Shown here piece after piece: positions 54,964 through 64,000 of a stretch of 64,000 nt of DNA. How positions within the stretch are numbered: the stretch's first letter is position 1; every line of letters starts with the position of its first letter. Both the position numbers and the translations under genes were made by a program. The notes beneath the pieces are model-generated. The model searched no databases. It was not told the origin of the DNA and was given only the letters and a program-made list of their open reading frames with translations. This stretch comes from Gracilaria gracilis (taxonomy: Eukaryota > Rhodophyta > Florideophyceae > Gracilariales > Gracilariaceae). The stretch lies in contig JARGSG010000014.1 in the NCBI GenBank assembly GCA_030374805.1, forward strand, positions 248,001 to 312,000. Direction: 5' to 3'.

Positions 54964-56175
54964 ATGAGAAGCTTTTTGTGGGAAGGTGTCGTACGGTTCA
55001 TGGTGTCCATCTTGGACCATGAAGAAGCACCGAGAGCGGTTCCTCAGATCAACCGATCTCCGTGTGCAGCCACGGCAATGTCTGCACTCGATTCTGTGCC
55101 CCTCGCTGGAAGTTCTACTCCCAATGCAGTAGTTACTTCACAACAGCCCGCCGCAGCGCATGTCTCGGAATTGGTATCCCATGACCGAATTGGGATGGGT
55201 GCCAATGTCCAGCTGTGTGGCCTCGAGGACAAGGCCATATCGGGAGAAATTTTGTCGCGCTCCTCTCAATCCCTCCGCCCCGCATCGCCGCCTCGGGAAC
55301 AGCTTGAAATACGCGAGACAGCAAACCCAGCGCAGTGCGAGAAGCGACAGGCAAGGGAGCGAGAACTGGAAGGAACTGTCGCCGAGTTGTTCCGTCGCTT
55401 TTGCTATGGACAGGCGGTGGTAATGGGCGAGCTCCCTCCCTTGCTGCCCAGAGCGCAGATCTTTCTGATCGCGCCGGAAACGGACGTGCCCCCTTACTAC
55501 TGCACGCACGTTCGTTGTGAGGTACGCGCGGATAAGTGGCCATCCGCTTTGGCACTTTCGGATTTCGAGCCGCAGCAGAGCACGGTGTGGCTGATGCGCA
55601 TGCAGGGCGCGTCGGACACCGACTTGATGCAGAATCTGAAAGCGGTGGCCGGCATGAGCGCGCCGTGCAGCGTTGTGGTGCTAGTGTCATGGTCGGAGCA
55701 GGCTGTGGATGTCGCGGATAAGGCGGGCTTCACGATGGACGTGGTGCAGTACGGGAGCCCGCTTTACCTGGTGCGCAGGAAGGAACAGCGGGCGCAGTGG
55801 GGCGAGACGGAAAGCCTGTACACATCACCGATGTACAGCCCTCCTCCAGAGCCGGTGGTTGACGGGTGGGTGGTGCGGTTCAGGTTGGATCAGGACGGGT
55901 TTGACGGAGAGCTGCGGCGTATGGTTGTGAAAGGGTGCGCCAAGGTAGTTGGCAACTGCACGGCGCTTGGAGAATGGGATGTGAGGCGAGGGGTCAGATT
56001 GGAAGCGTTCGAGAGGGTACTGTTCGCGGAAGTGCTTGTGGAGAGAGGGAGCGTGGAGTACAAGTACGTAATAGAGGGCGGTGACGGGGCTGTAGTGTGG
56101 GAGGCGGGTGAAAACCGTCGTCTGCTTGTGGACTGGGAGCTGTGCTTCTGTGTGGACGATCGGTGGCGACGGTAA
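54964..56175 (+). CDS. CBM20 starch-binding domain protein
   Basis: This 403-aa protein has a C-terminal carbohydrate-binding module of family 20 (about 300-395). It is recognised from VVRFRLDQDG, then VVGNCTALGEWDVRRGVRL (the G-x-x-x-x-LG-x-W turn), VEYKYVIEGGDGAVVWEAGENRRLLV with the starch-binding W and N-R pair. The first 280 residues are unassigned: a disordered 1-120 and an ordered part (about 145-285: GTVAELFRRFCYGQAVVMG, IFLIAPETDVPPYYC, AVAGMSAPCSVVVLVSW). No catalytic domain is seen. It probably binds floridean-type starch in the cytosol as a scaffold or regulator, which is inference. The ATG at 54964 is the only reasonable start after the CT-rich tract. Confidence 0.8.
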   Translation: MRSFLWEGVVRFMVSILDHEEAPRAVPQINRSPCAATAMSALDSVPLAGSSTPNAVVTSQQPAAAHVSELVSHDRIGMGANVQLCGLEDKAISGEILSRSSQSLRPASPPREQLEIRETANPAQCEKRQARERELEGTVAELFRRFCYGQAVVMGELPPLLPRAQIFLIAPETDVPPYYCTHVRCEVRADKWPSALALSDFEPQQSTVWLMRMQGASDTDLMQNLKAVAGMSAPCSVVVLVSWSEQAVDVADKAGFTMDVVQYGSPLYLVRRKEQRAQWGETESLYTSPMYSPPPEPVVDGWVVRFRLDQDGFDGELRRMVVKGCAKVVGNCTALGEWDVRRGVRLEAFERVLFAEVLVERGSVEYKYVIEGGDGAVVWEAGENRRLLVDWELCFCVDDRWRR

Positions 56176-56954
56176 TCATGAAAGATAAGTGTGAATTCCA
56201 GCCACAGCACCGGAGTAAAGGGTGGTCGTCCGCCGGAAGCTTGCTCATGGGCCTAGACAGGTAAAGCAGAACCACGCCACAAACGCAAGACACGAGACCT
56301 TTGCCATTCACAAGCGATCTACAGGTAGCGGGTGTCCACGCGGTGCTTCCGTTGCGAATGAAAGCCGACGTCTGCTCGTGGGTATGCAAGTGCTCTAGTG
56401 TTGGAAAGTCCTCAACGACTCTGAATGCGTTTACGACAAGCAAATTACTGTACGAGATAACGACAAGAAGAATAGATAAAATGACAGACAGGTACTGACG
56501 GGAACGCTAGCCCTCTTACCTTCAACAGTGTCAAAGCTTCCCGACAAGAGTTGCCCAACAGTTGCGTGACGTAGCCCCAGTGGGGGAGCAAGCCTACTCT
56601 TGCCAAATTCTGGACAAATGGCAGATTTTCATGCCCTTTAGATACTTCAGGGCGGACATCTTCTCTAGACTTGATGTCTCTGGAGAGAGAAGGGAAGATA
56701 AGGTTTCGCACTGGCTGGTCTTTTCTAATTAAAGTTCAACATCCCAACACAACCAACCTGTATGGGAAATTCCGTAGATTAAATATATACGGAGATGGCG
56801 AGATAGAGCAAGAGCAACTGCTTGTCAGCGAAAACATGACCCAAAGGATCATACGCTTTTGACCTCTCAGGACATATAATTGCTCCATTGTGTATTTCCC
56901 CTCTCCCATCGTTGTGGTTGTGATATTTGGTCGTGATATGGAAAAGAATATCCG
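56176..56954. other. Intergenic region, nothing firm seen
   Basis: No gene, RNA or conspicuous repeat is supported between the CBM20 and GT23-like genes. Short frames here are not convincing. Confidence 0.45.
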
Positions 56955-58058
56955 ATGAGACGGTGGGTTTGGAAGAGCGGGAGGTATTTACCCAAAGTCA
57001 AGACCTTGCTTGCATCCTCAGCTTTGGCAGCCATTCTCATTTTGTTGTCTTCAGACCATTATATCCAAGAACCAGAGTTTGCGAGAACACAAGTTTCAGC
57101 ACAACAGTTTATATATAAGGAGACGAAATTCAATGGTCTTGGAGCCCAAACTCTTCGTCTGATCGATGCTTTCGCGCTTGCAACGCACATGAACGCAACT
57201 TTTTGTGTAGCCGAAGCGCGATACTGGAACTACGGATGTGCTCCCTACCATGGATGGAGTTGCTACTTTGGGTCTCTGCAAACGTCAGTGGCAAACAGAG
57301 CTTGCAGCATTCGAGATGACTGTCAAGAGTTATCAGAAATCAAAAAGATGCAGTTGACCAAGTATCACTGCGTCCTCGTGTCAACTCATCAAAGCTACGG
57401 TCGTGCTGCGCGTTTAATGCGGGCACAGTCTCGAAACCGTCTGCAACGCTATAGACAGCTTGCCGCCTACGCTTGGCGGCTGAATGATCAGACGCGTGCA
57501 GCAGTACAACGTGTGGTTGACCAAGTGAAATTGCCAGAACAATACCTGGCAGTACACATACGACGCGGAGATAAAGCGAAAGAACGCCCATTGGTTCCCC
57601 TACGAAGGTACGTCGAGGCAATAGAATTGTTGCAAAAGAGAAATGGTACAGTTTTCATCGCAACAGATGACGGCTCAGTATTAAATAGTATGCGTGAACA
57701 TCTGGTTGGAAGGCGCGTTGTACATGTGAAGGCAGCAAAGGAAAGAAACGGACACGTTCAAAAGTTGATGAACCGGATGTACCTGAAACAAAACAGAGAA
57801 AGGGTAATTACTTTGCTGGCGGAAATCGAGATGATGCGGAAAGCAACGCTGTTCGTTGGAACGTTTTCTAGCAATCTCGGGAGACTCGTGCACGTACTGC
57901 GAGAACAAGAGGCGGAGAGTAGTGTGAGCTTGGATGACAGATGGGCACCTGGAGTGGCGTTTCGAACGTTTGGACAAAAGTATTGCAGCTCAAGGCATGC
58001 GAATGATTTGTATTGTAACAGAATGCAGCATTTGAACCAAGACTATGAGTCTTCCTGA
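56955..58058 (+). CDS. GT23-like (FUT8-type) glycosyltransferase, type II membrane protein
   Basis: This 367-aa protein has a basic N-terminus and one membrane helix (about 18-32), so the catalytic part would face the Golgi lumen. The fold is that of the GT23/GT65-like fucosyltransferases: GLGAQTLRLIDAFALA (61-76), the GDP-fucose motif YLAVHIRRGDK (197-207), GTVFIATDDGSVL, and VGTFSSNLGRL (301-311), with SLDDRW near 325, as in FUT8 (HIRRTDK, CTFSSQVCRL, SLDD). Cysteines at 84, 95, 103, 117, 123 suggest disulfides. The acceptor is unknown. It ends inside the last exon of BolA on the opposite strand (16-bp overlap). Confidence 0.8.
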   Translation: MRRWVWKSGRYLPKVKTLLASSALAAILILLSSDHYIQEPEFARTQVSAQQFIYKETKFNGLGAQTLRLIDAFALATHMNATFCVAEARYWNYGCAPYHGWSCYFGSLQTSVANRACSIRDDCQELSEIKKMQLTKYHCVLVSTHQSYGRAARLMRAQSRNRLQRYRQLAAYAWRLNDQTRAAVQRVVDQVKLPEQYLAVHIRRGDKAKERPLVPLRRYVEAIELLQKRNGTVFIATDDGSVLNSMREHLVGRRVVHVKAAKERNGHVQKLMNRMYLKQNRERVITLLAEIEMMRKATLFVGTFSSNLGRLVHVLREQEAESSVSLDDRWAPGVAFRTFGQKYCSSRHANDLYCNRMQHLNQDYESS

Positions 58059-58547
58059 GGAGAGTAGGTAACAAGCTTGTCTACCGCATGGATGGGACCC
58101 TACGCAGAGTCAGGCACGCAAGGCAGTTTGGCGATGTCAGCAAAAGAGGCGGGGAAACGAAGTAAGTCGCGATGGGATGAACAGTGAACGTACAGAGAGC
58201 TCTTCCCAGATAGCTTGGTAAACCATTCGATGTCTTTTGACAGTCGAGACGCCCTGAAATTGGTCACTCACGACTGTGATCGTAACATGCGAACCATTAG
58301 GATCACCGTAAGTAGGAATGACTTCTAGTCGAGACGGGTTTAAGGCGGTAGTGATCTTTCGCTGTACAGAAGTGATTGAATTATCCTCTTCGCCTGGTGC
58401 AGGCGCTTTGGTGCGAATGGAAACACCTTTCGGTGGCCCGCCGCAGCTGAGCACGATAGCCGGACGAGATCGTTGCAACCCGGAATGTGGTAACGTATAT
58501 ACGGTGCGCAGCGCTCGAAAAGCGGGAGGGACAAAGGCAGCTCGCAT
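58043..58547 (-). CDS. BolA-family Fe-S/redox protein, two exons
   Basis: Coding is join(58547..58194, 58099..58043), 136 aa. The 94-nt intron starts GTACGT and ends CGTAG, and the spliced frame gives EELS-GPIHAVDKLV, restoring the BolA C-terminus (EELAGPVHAL in animals). The BolA core runs from about residue 60: SVQRKITTALNPSRLEVIPTYGD, HVTITVVSDQFQGVSTVKRHRMVYQAIWEEL. The helix-turn-helix-like RHR motif is intact. The N-terminal 45 residues (MRAAFVPPAFRALR) are Arg/Ala-rich, suggesting mitochondrial targeting. BolA proteins bind monothiol glutaredoxins and pass Fe-S clusters. The coding end overlaps the convergent GT23-like gene by 16 bp. Confidence 0.85.
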
Positions 58548-58919
58548 TGCGATGGCTGCGGTATTGGGAAGAAAGGAAGCGATCACTCAGACTGAAACCT
58601 CGCCCGTGTTGATGACGCTGTGGGAAAAGGTGGGGGAGCTTATGCAGCTAAGCTTTATCTAGGTGCACCCGCGACATGGCACAGAAATATCTTATCCAGC
58701 TGTAATGCAATGAGCTCCAGAACGACTGTAAGCCGATTGTCGTGTGTTGATCCGCCACCCGTGATGACGTGGTGATTCAGGTGGTTCAGATGTCAACGAA
58801 AAAGCGCGCGTAGACTAAGGGGTTTTGTACAGCACTTTCGCCACATTGCGTCGCCTCGGTCTCTAGATACCGCCTTCACCAACACGAGTGTGCTGCACTT
58901 TCCGCAGTACTCTCTTTCC
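58548..58919. other. Divergent BolA / 925-aa gene promoter region
   Basis: No gene or strong palindrome is seen in this 372-bp divergent spacer. Confidence 0.5.
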
Positions 58920-61697
58920 ATGTTCTCGTCATCCGTAAACTCCCAGACCCGTGCGGAACGTCTCTGCGCCTCGTTGTCACGCTCCTTCGAGACCCCGAAA
59001 CTGGGAACAAAAGAATCCAGCATCCATGAGTTCATCGGTCCCGTTGCGTCTGAACGATATGCATTGCTTCCGCCCAAGAGTGATGCGGCCGCTAAAGCTT
59101 TACTCGCTGTTGGTCTCAAAAGGGGAGTGGGTGAGGTGCGCCTCTTAGAGAACATTCGCAAAAGACGCGGTTTGCCGGATCATCCTTCACCTCGTTTTGA
59201 CCATTTTGTCAGTTTTATGCTTCAGACTCCGTCTACAGCGTTCGATCGTTGTGCTGAGATTTGTGACACATACACTCCTAGTCCCCACCTTCTTAGCCTG
59301 GTGCCCCATGTACCTTCCCCGGGTGAGGGGAAGCTGAATGGAACGAATACGTATTCTGCGGGTTCCCACCCCGGCTCCAGCTCTACTCTAGGTCTTCAGC
59401 AACTTCAACTTGCTGATGAATCCGAACTTGCTCCGAACCCTGCGGTGGTGGATGTTGACGCTATTCAATCCGCACCTAAATCGTTCGGTCCTACTTCTGT
59501 ATATACACCCCATACCAACTCCTTGCGAAGAATTATCTCCGAATCTGAACGTCCTATTGGCGCTGAGGAAGGGAACGTTTCAAATGCTTTGGAGAAACTA
59601 ACCATTGACCTCAGTTTCGATAATCAGACAGGAAAAGTTTCGATAGATTTGGTGTTCGTTCCTGTCCAACCTGTCCCGAAGCAGAGTCCACAGCCCTTTA
59701 CTCGCATCGCCAACCCATCTATTCGCCGCCAAGCCAAGACTGCTGATATGGCCGTTAAACTCCTCCCATCTGCGAACGTAGGTCCCTCTGAGCTCCCTAT
59801 GGCGACAGGAAATGCTGACTTTGAGAATCATGCAGCCAACGCCTCTCCTTTCGGCCCGAGAATAGTTCCCGAACAGCAAAAAGAGACATATCATCTGCGC
59901 CCGAATGCGCCGGCTTTGAACATGACTCTCCTTCAAGACGAAATCAAAGTACCTGTCCCTCCGTCTGTGCCAAATGCGAAAACTAAGACCTCACCTCAAG
60001 CATCTCAAGCACCTCAATCTGATAGCGGGGACGACGTCATTCTGGTCGAAACCAGTCTCAAGCCGGCACCTAGCCTGCCTTCCTCGGCGACCTTAACCAA
60101 GTCGCGCAGGAAGAGGTCGAACATCATTGCACGGCGTTCCACACCAATTTTCCAGCGCCGAAAGCGCATGAAGGACATAGCAATGAACTCGTTGCAGTCA
60201 GACTCACAACCTCCAAACAAAATAGCACCAGCTCTTCTAAGAAGTCGAAGAGCTGCTGCTCGAGCCTCTTCTCAAGAATCAAGTCTGAGGCGTTCGAAGA
60301 GAAGAGCACGTCCAATTGCCCCGTTGCTAGACGAATCAGATACGGATAATGAGTACCGGAATCAAGAACTCGATGAAGATTTTGAGCCTGAAGTTGGACC
60401 AGTTGCTATGCAGCCCGTTACATCGCAAGAACCTAAATCTCTCGATGTTGAAAAGCCATCTCAGGAAGAACGTGAACGACCGAATGCTGGACCAGCCCAC
60501 CAGAAGACAAAACACGTACGGTTTAATGATGAAATCGAGGAAATGCAGATCCCTGAGCCTGAGACGGGTTCTCCGGCTTCCCGGACCAGGTCCAGGCGCC
60601 CTGGTTTGGTGGGGCGGAAAACTATGTCCAGCAGTCGTTCTCTACGGGACGAAGAGGAAGAGATCCTTGACAGTCATGACAGTGTTATCTCCCGTCCGAA
60701 AATCGTTCGTCGCACACAGATTCGAAAGAGTCTGCCTCAACCGTCCCGATCAAAGAGAAGCTCTTCCCCGACATCAGCGGGAATTCAGATCCATGGCAAA
60801 CAAAATTCGGGAACAAATGGGAATGGTCCAAGCCAGCCTGTTTCTCCTCATAGCAACATCAGTGAAGAGCGCCCTAATCTGTGGGAAGAAGATGTCCTAA
60901 AGCTTCAAGCACAGCTAAGAGAGGACGATGTGGACTCGTTGACAACCGAGGACGATTCAGATACTCCTTTACACACACGTATGCCTCTCTTGCAACTCAT
61001 AGCGAAGAGGGTGAGCGAAAAGAGCATTGCATTCGAAGACCTTGAAAGTATTAATCCTGAAGAGGAAACCTTGCGGTACTATAAGGAGACCAAGAATGAT
61101 CCTCCATACGCCCCTGACAGCGATTCTCCGGGATTGAAATGGGTTGAAGATTGTGTGAAGCAGATGTTGGGGAGTCAACCGCGAATGTCCCAGTTTTCTA
61201 AAAGTGATGATATTGATTTGCACCACTCGGATGAAGACGAAGACGAAGATGACATTGACAAAGGATCTGGGGTAAAGATTTATAGAGAAAGCAGTGACAG
61301 CTCTGATCCACTCGAATCTTCTGATGATCAGGATGGAGAGGATGGGAGTTTGCGGGCCGCCGTCCACGGTGGATCGAAGAGGTCTCGAAGAGAAGCACGG
61401 TCCCGAGCCAGCAAGGCTCGGGAACTTCAAGGAAGAGTTTGTGGTGACCTTCTCCCAACGATGACGTCTGAGGCACGCCGAAGAGTTCTTCGATGGGCAG
61501 AACGTGACTTCACATGGTTCGAAGATGGTTCTGATTTCATGGAAATAGTCGCGGCAAGGTCTTCAAAACGATGCCATCGCTGCAACATGCCTGACGATGA
61601 TGACCTGAATTGCGAGGAGTCTATTCTCTTAAAATTATGGAAGGACATGTCATGGCGAAAAGTGCGGCGCATGCGCCATCGTCATAATGATCGTTGA
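58920..61697 (+). CDS. Unknown large nuclear-type protein (925 aa)
   Basis: Not recognised. The first 130 residues look ordered (SQTRAERLCASLSRSFETP, AAAKALLAVGLKRGVGEVRLLENIRKRRG, FDHFVSFMLQTPSTAFDRCAEICD). The centre (130-720) is disordered, Ser/Pro-rich with several basic NLS-like clusters (SRRKRSN, RRRKRMKD, RRSKRRAR) and acidic patches. Near 770-800 is a run of Asp/Glu (HHSDEDEDEDDIDKG). The last 70 residues are ordered again (RRVLRWAERDFTWFEDGSDFMEIVA) and carry CHRCN...NCEE, possibly a metal or disulfide pair. A chromatin or kinetochore scaffold is plausible from composition alone. The ATG at 58920 is the first in the frame. Confidence 0.65.
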   Translation: MFSSSVNSQTRAERLCASLSRSFETPKLGTKESSIHEFIGPVASERYALLPPKSDAAAKALLAVGLKRGVGEVRLLENIRKRRGLPDHPSPRFDHFVSFMLQTPSTAFDRCAEICDTYTPSPHLLSLVPHVPSPGEGKLNGTNTYSAGSHPGSSSTLGLQQLQLADESELAPNPAVVDVDAIQSAPKSFGPTSVYTPHTNSLRRIISESERPIGAEEGNVSNALEKLTIDLSFDNQTGKVSIDLVFVPVQPVPKQSPQPFTRIANPSIRRQAKTADMAVKLLPSANVGPSELPMATGNADFENHAANASPFGPRIVPEQQKETYHLRPNAPALNMTLLQDEIKVPVPPSVPNAKTKTSPQASQAPQSDSGDDVILVETSLKPAPSLPSSATLTKSRRKRSNIIARRSTPIFQRRKRMKDIAMNSLQSDSQPPNKIAPALLRSRRAAARASSQESSLRRSKRRARPIAPLLDESDTDNEYRNQELDEDFEPEVGPVAMQPVTSQEPKSLDVEKPSQEERERPNAGPAHQKTKHVRFNDEIEEMQIPEPETGSPASRTRSRRPGLVGRKTMSSSRSLRDEEEEILDSHDSVISRPKIVRRTQIRKSLPQPSRSKRSSSPTSAGIQIHGKQNSGTNGNGPSQPVSPHSNISEERPNLWEEDVLKLQAQLREDDVDSLTTEDDSDTPLHTRMPLLQLIAKRVSEKSIAFEDLESINPEEETLRYYKETKNDPPYAPDSDSPGLKWVEDCVKQMLGSQPRMSQFSKSDDIDLHHSDEDEDEDDIDKGSGVKIYRESSDSSDPLESSDDQDGEDGSLRAAVHGGSKRSRREARSRASKARELQGRVCGDLLPTMTSEARRRVLRWAERDFTWFEDGSDFMEIVAARSSKRCHRCNMPDDDDLNCEESILLKLWKDMSWRKVRRMRHRHNDR

Positions 61698-62140
61698 GGT
61701 TGCTTTGTTCTTGTGTCGCGAAAACGCCGGTTGTTTGCAAATCCGTCAATGATGACATGTGATGTTCTTATCTTGCTGTTTTGCACTGATGCGAACCGCT
61801 GGCGTTCGCTTTCGCACTCCACAAAGCCGCACTTTGTTTCTCAACACGCGACTGCTATCGTTTCCGCCATCATATCCGTCATGTTGTTCCACAATTTCAG
61901 GATATACATGAAATAGTTGCAAGAATGTATGTATATGTTTATTGGCAGCTCTTGATATTGTTTTGGTTAGCGCTGTCTACCATTTCCTGTCTCCACTGAG
62001 CTCTGAGAGAGACAGGGGACAACTCGTTCTTAGGGAAACACATCACGTGAAGAGATGTCCTGCACTCTCGTGAGTTTGTTCTCCAGCCATAGGAACCTCA
62101 TCAAGATGGAAATCTGATTCCTAGGGATATTGAGAATCTC
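61698..62140. other. Convergent intergenic region, nothing seen
   Basis: This is the 3' flank of the 925-aa gene and of KdsB. No gene or structured element was recognised. Confidence 0.5.
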
Positions 62141-63031
62141 TTAAGACTGTTGGAGTTCCTCTTCTTCTGGTTGGCAGTCCGAGACGTTTCCTGACACTGA
62201 ACTCACTGGAGATGCTCGTCCTGTTTCCTCTGGGAATCCGTACTTCGTTCTTAGCATATGGTAGTCGGCTATTGTGTTCAGAGATATTTCGTTGTAATAG
62301 GGACATTCAAATGTCTTAATGATGAAACCGTGTTCCAAGACTTTCATTTGCTCAACATCTTCCTCAATTTGATGTTCAGTGTCCTCCAGAGCGATATACT
62401 GTTCTACTCTCTCTCGATTATAAACATACAAGCCGGTACAAGAGAAGTACTTTGTTCCTGATTGGACAACCCCATCTTTATTCCACGGGACAACAGTCCT
62501 TGTGAACAGCATTGCATTATTTCTTCGGTTCACAATAATTTTCACGCAGCTCGTCTCTTGTAGATAGTCGAAGTCTGCTATTTGTTGATGTAGAGTAGAA
62601 AAGAATATGTCATCCTTCTCTCTACTTCCTTCCGAATGTGCGGCAATGTGCTTTTCTATGACATAGTCGACGTTTCGGGGATCAACGAAAGGTTCATCTC
62701 CTTGGATGTTTACGATGATTGCATACTGTTCAGGAATGAAATGCAAATTCTTCCCAATTCTCTCCGTGCCGTTCCGAGTTGTGACTCTGTTCAGAATCAA
62801 TTCCACGTTCTCTCCAAATCCAGCCGCGGTCATTGCGTCTGCAATTCGCTCATGGTCTGTGAGGATGAATACTCGCGATATCCACTTGCACTGGAGGGCC
62901 TGTCGGCATGTCCGCTCTAAGACAGTTTGTCCTCCAATGTCAAACAGCAATTTTCCATGCAGACGATAAGATGCATATCTCGCTGGTATGCAAGCACAGA
63001 CGTTGTACGGCGTGAGAGTATCGAAAGTCAT
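62141..63031 (-). CDS. KDSB: 3-deoxy-manno-octulosonate cytidylyltransferase (CMP-Kdo synthetase)
   Basis: This 296-aa enzyme activates Kdo with CTP to CMP-Kdo. It follows the KdsB family: CACIPARYASYRLHGKLLF (12-30, the P-loop-like R-x-x-S-x-R-L-x-G-K), QTVLERTCRQAL, RVFILTDHERIADA, RNGTERIG (87-93) and the metal and CTP motif NIQGDEPFVDP (108-118), then KYFSCTGLYVYNRE and the C-terminal LNTIADY. The C-terminal 35 residues (Ser/Glu-rich) extend beyond bacterial KdsB (about 250 aa). In plants CMP-Kdo is used for pectin RG-II and the enzyme is mitochondrial-anchored; here no anchor is visible at the N-terminus. Kdo-containing polysaccharide is therefore expected in this organism. Confidence 0.92.
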   Translation of the reverse strand: MTFDTLTPYNVCACIPARYASYRLHGKLLFDIGGQTVLERTCRQALQCKWISRVFILTDHERIADAMTAAGFGENVELILNRVTTRNGTERIGKNLHFIPEQYAIIVNIQGDEPFVDPRNVDYVIEKHIAAHSEGSREKDDIFFSTLHQQIADFDYLQETSCVKIIVNRRNNAMLFTRTVVPWNKDGVVQSGTKYFSCTGLYVYNRERVEQYIALEDTEHQIEEDVEQMKVLEHGFIIKTFECPYYNEISLNTIADYHMLRTKYGFPEETGRASPVSSVSGNVSDCQPEEEELQQS

Positions 63032-64000
63032 GCATAAAGATGCTTTTCTAACAACAGTTGTTATGATACTGTATTATACGGAAACACGAAGCTTTGAAGC
63101 AATAGTTCACGTACCATACGTTTTGGTTAGACGTTGATAACAGTAACCGTCGAATGAAGACAAAACCTGAACCCATTAGAGCAACAATCAACTATTCGCA
63201 ATGAACTGCTACTCTGTACGTGCCCTGAAAGTACAGAGGAGGAATCGTACGCAACAGCCAGGACCGTCCCGTAACCAAAAAAGTTTGCATCTGGGCCTTT
63301 CTGTCCATCGTCATAGCGGCCCGAGTGTGAAACGAACAGGTCAGGAATTCATGGGCCAGTTAATCTTCAGAAGATACCACGACAATCGCGAGCCCAATCC
63401 CATTCTAGCGCTTCCGAAGCTGGGTTCAAAAGGGTGGTAGAATAGAATTGAGATTCCGAACACAGTCTACATGTCCCTGTATTGGTCTGTCAAACTTAAT
63501 TGTGAACCGCGTGGGAACGAACTGACTCGCGACTTCCCCGAGAGAGAGAGAGATAGATAGATAGATAGAAACGGTGAAAAGAGGATTCCTAGACCGGTTC
63601 TTTACGTGCCTGCAAATATAATTAGCTCAAAGTCGACACTCATCTCTACAGTCAACCCTCACTTCGAGAGCATACAGAGACGAGTTCAAGCCAAACTTCA
63701 TCGATGAATTTGTTATCTCATTTGAAGGCCATGTCTCGATTATGTAAGCATAGCGGGCCGTTGTCTAAAAGTTCTGACGTTCCCTACTAGCACTGATACA
63801 AGCAATGTAGAATAACAAGACATGTATATGAAACTGAGAATTAATACTTCTACGATGGCTACTATCTAATCATCAAACGGGGTGCTGGATGTTCTTAATC
63901 TAGAACCTCTATCCCCTCCCCTCAATGATTCGGTTCACTAATGGCGCAAATGTTTCATCTCGACTGAGGGCCAAGCGCGGAGACCTACTACACGTACATG
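63032..64000. other. KdsB upstream region to the window end
   Basis: No gene is supported up to the window end. A GA/TAGA microsatellite lies at 63541-63569. Short frames are not convincing. Confidence 0.5.
63541..63569. repeat. (AG)n(ATAG)n microsatellite
   Basis: Six AG units run into four ATAG units. This is a simple sequence repeat, probably length-variable. Confidence 0.85.

Noticed and set aside
58318-58662. Plus-strand frame opposite BolA
   Set aside because: Shadow of the BolA coding sequence, which has clear family motifs.
1-64000. CRISPR arrays, LTR elements or virus-derived elements
   Set aside because: No spaced identical repeats, reverse transcriptase, integrase, capsid-like frame or long terminal repeats were seen.

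Overview
This is a nuclear, eukaryotic, gene-dense window. The best reading is an alga of the red lineage (Rhodophyta or a close relative), though this is inference. Most genes are single-exon, and the few introns found are short (66-94 nt), GT-AG, with CTRAC-like branch sites. Archaeplastid markers are a nucleus-encoded plastid ribosomal protein bL17, cycloeucalenol cycloisomerase (cycloartenol-route sterols), a glucuronokinase, CMP-Kdo synthetase and a CBM20 starch-binding protein. No rRNA, CRISPR array, retroelement or viral relic was recognised.

Layout. 1-6.5 kb: an unknown acidic protein and, convergent to it, a 1,851-aa sacsin-like GHKL ATPase ending in an HExxH motif. 7-15 kb: PRA1 Rab-acceptor protein, protein farnesyltransferase beta, ethanolamine-phosphate cytidylyltransferase, a wax-synthase MBOAT and a one-thioredoxin PDI. 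15.7-22 kb: a 2,085-aa Trithorax/MLL-type SET protein with five copies of an internal 'GQD' module. 22.5-28.6 kb: a hairpin cluster, tRNA-Phe(GAA), a GON4L-like SANT protein, a CHORD-like zinc protein, plastid bL17, SDHAF3 (three exons) and SUMO E1 subunit SAE1/AOS1. 29.6-39.4 kb: cycloeucalenol cycloisomerase, a weakly supported stretch with small unknown genes, exosome RRP40, a LON-domain protein and DENND6. 40-48 kb: two tandem TspO/MBR paralogues, GNA1, a nucleotidyltransferase-glucuronokinase fusion, V-ATPase subunit C and a Ser-rich protein. 48-51.7 kb: gene-poor, with a foldback sequence and a tRNA-derived element. 51.7-63 kb: CMS1, STK19, a CBM20 protein, a GT23-like glycosyltransferase overlapping BolA on the other strand, a 925-aa unknown nuclear-type protein and KdsB.

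Themes. Sugar-nucleotide and glycan chemistry (GNA1, NTase-glucuronokinase, KdsB, GT23-like enzyme) would feed wall or matrix polysaccharides. Membrane lipid and traffic functions (ECT, MBOAT, CPI, PRA1, FTase, DENND6, V-ATPase) are also well represented. These genes are interspersed rather than in operons. Several intergenic regions share short palindromes: GTACC-N3-GGTAC at six places and TGCCGA-n-TCGGCA at two. They look like promoter elements of an unnamed transcription factor.

Start codons were set at the first plausible ATG. Functional calls rest on reading translated motifs and remembered family features, not on database searches.
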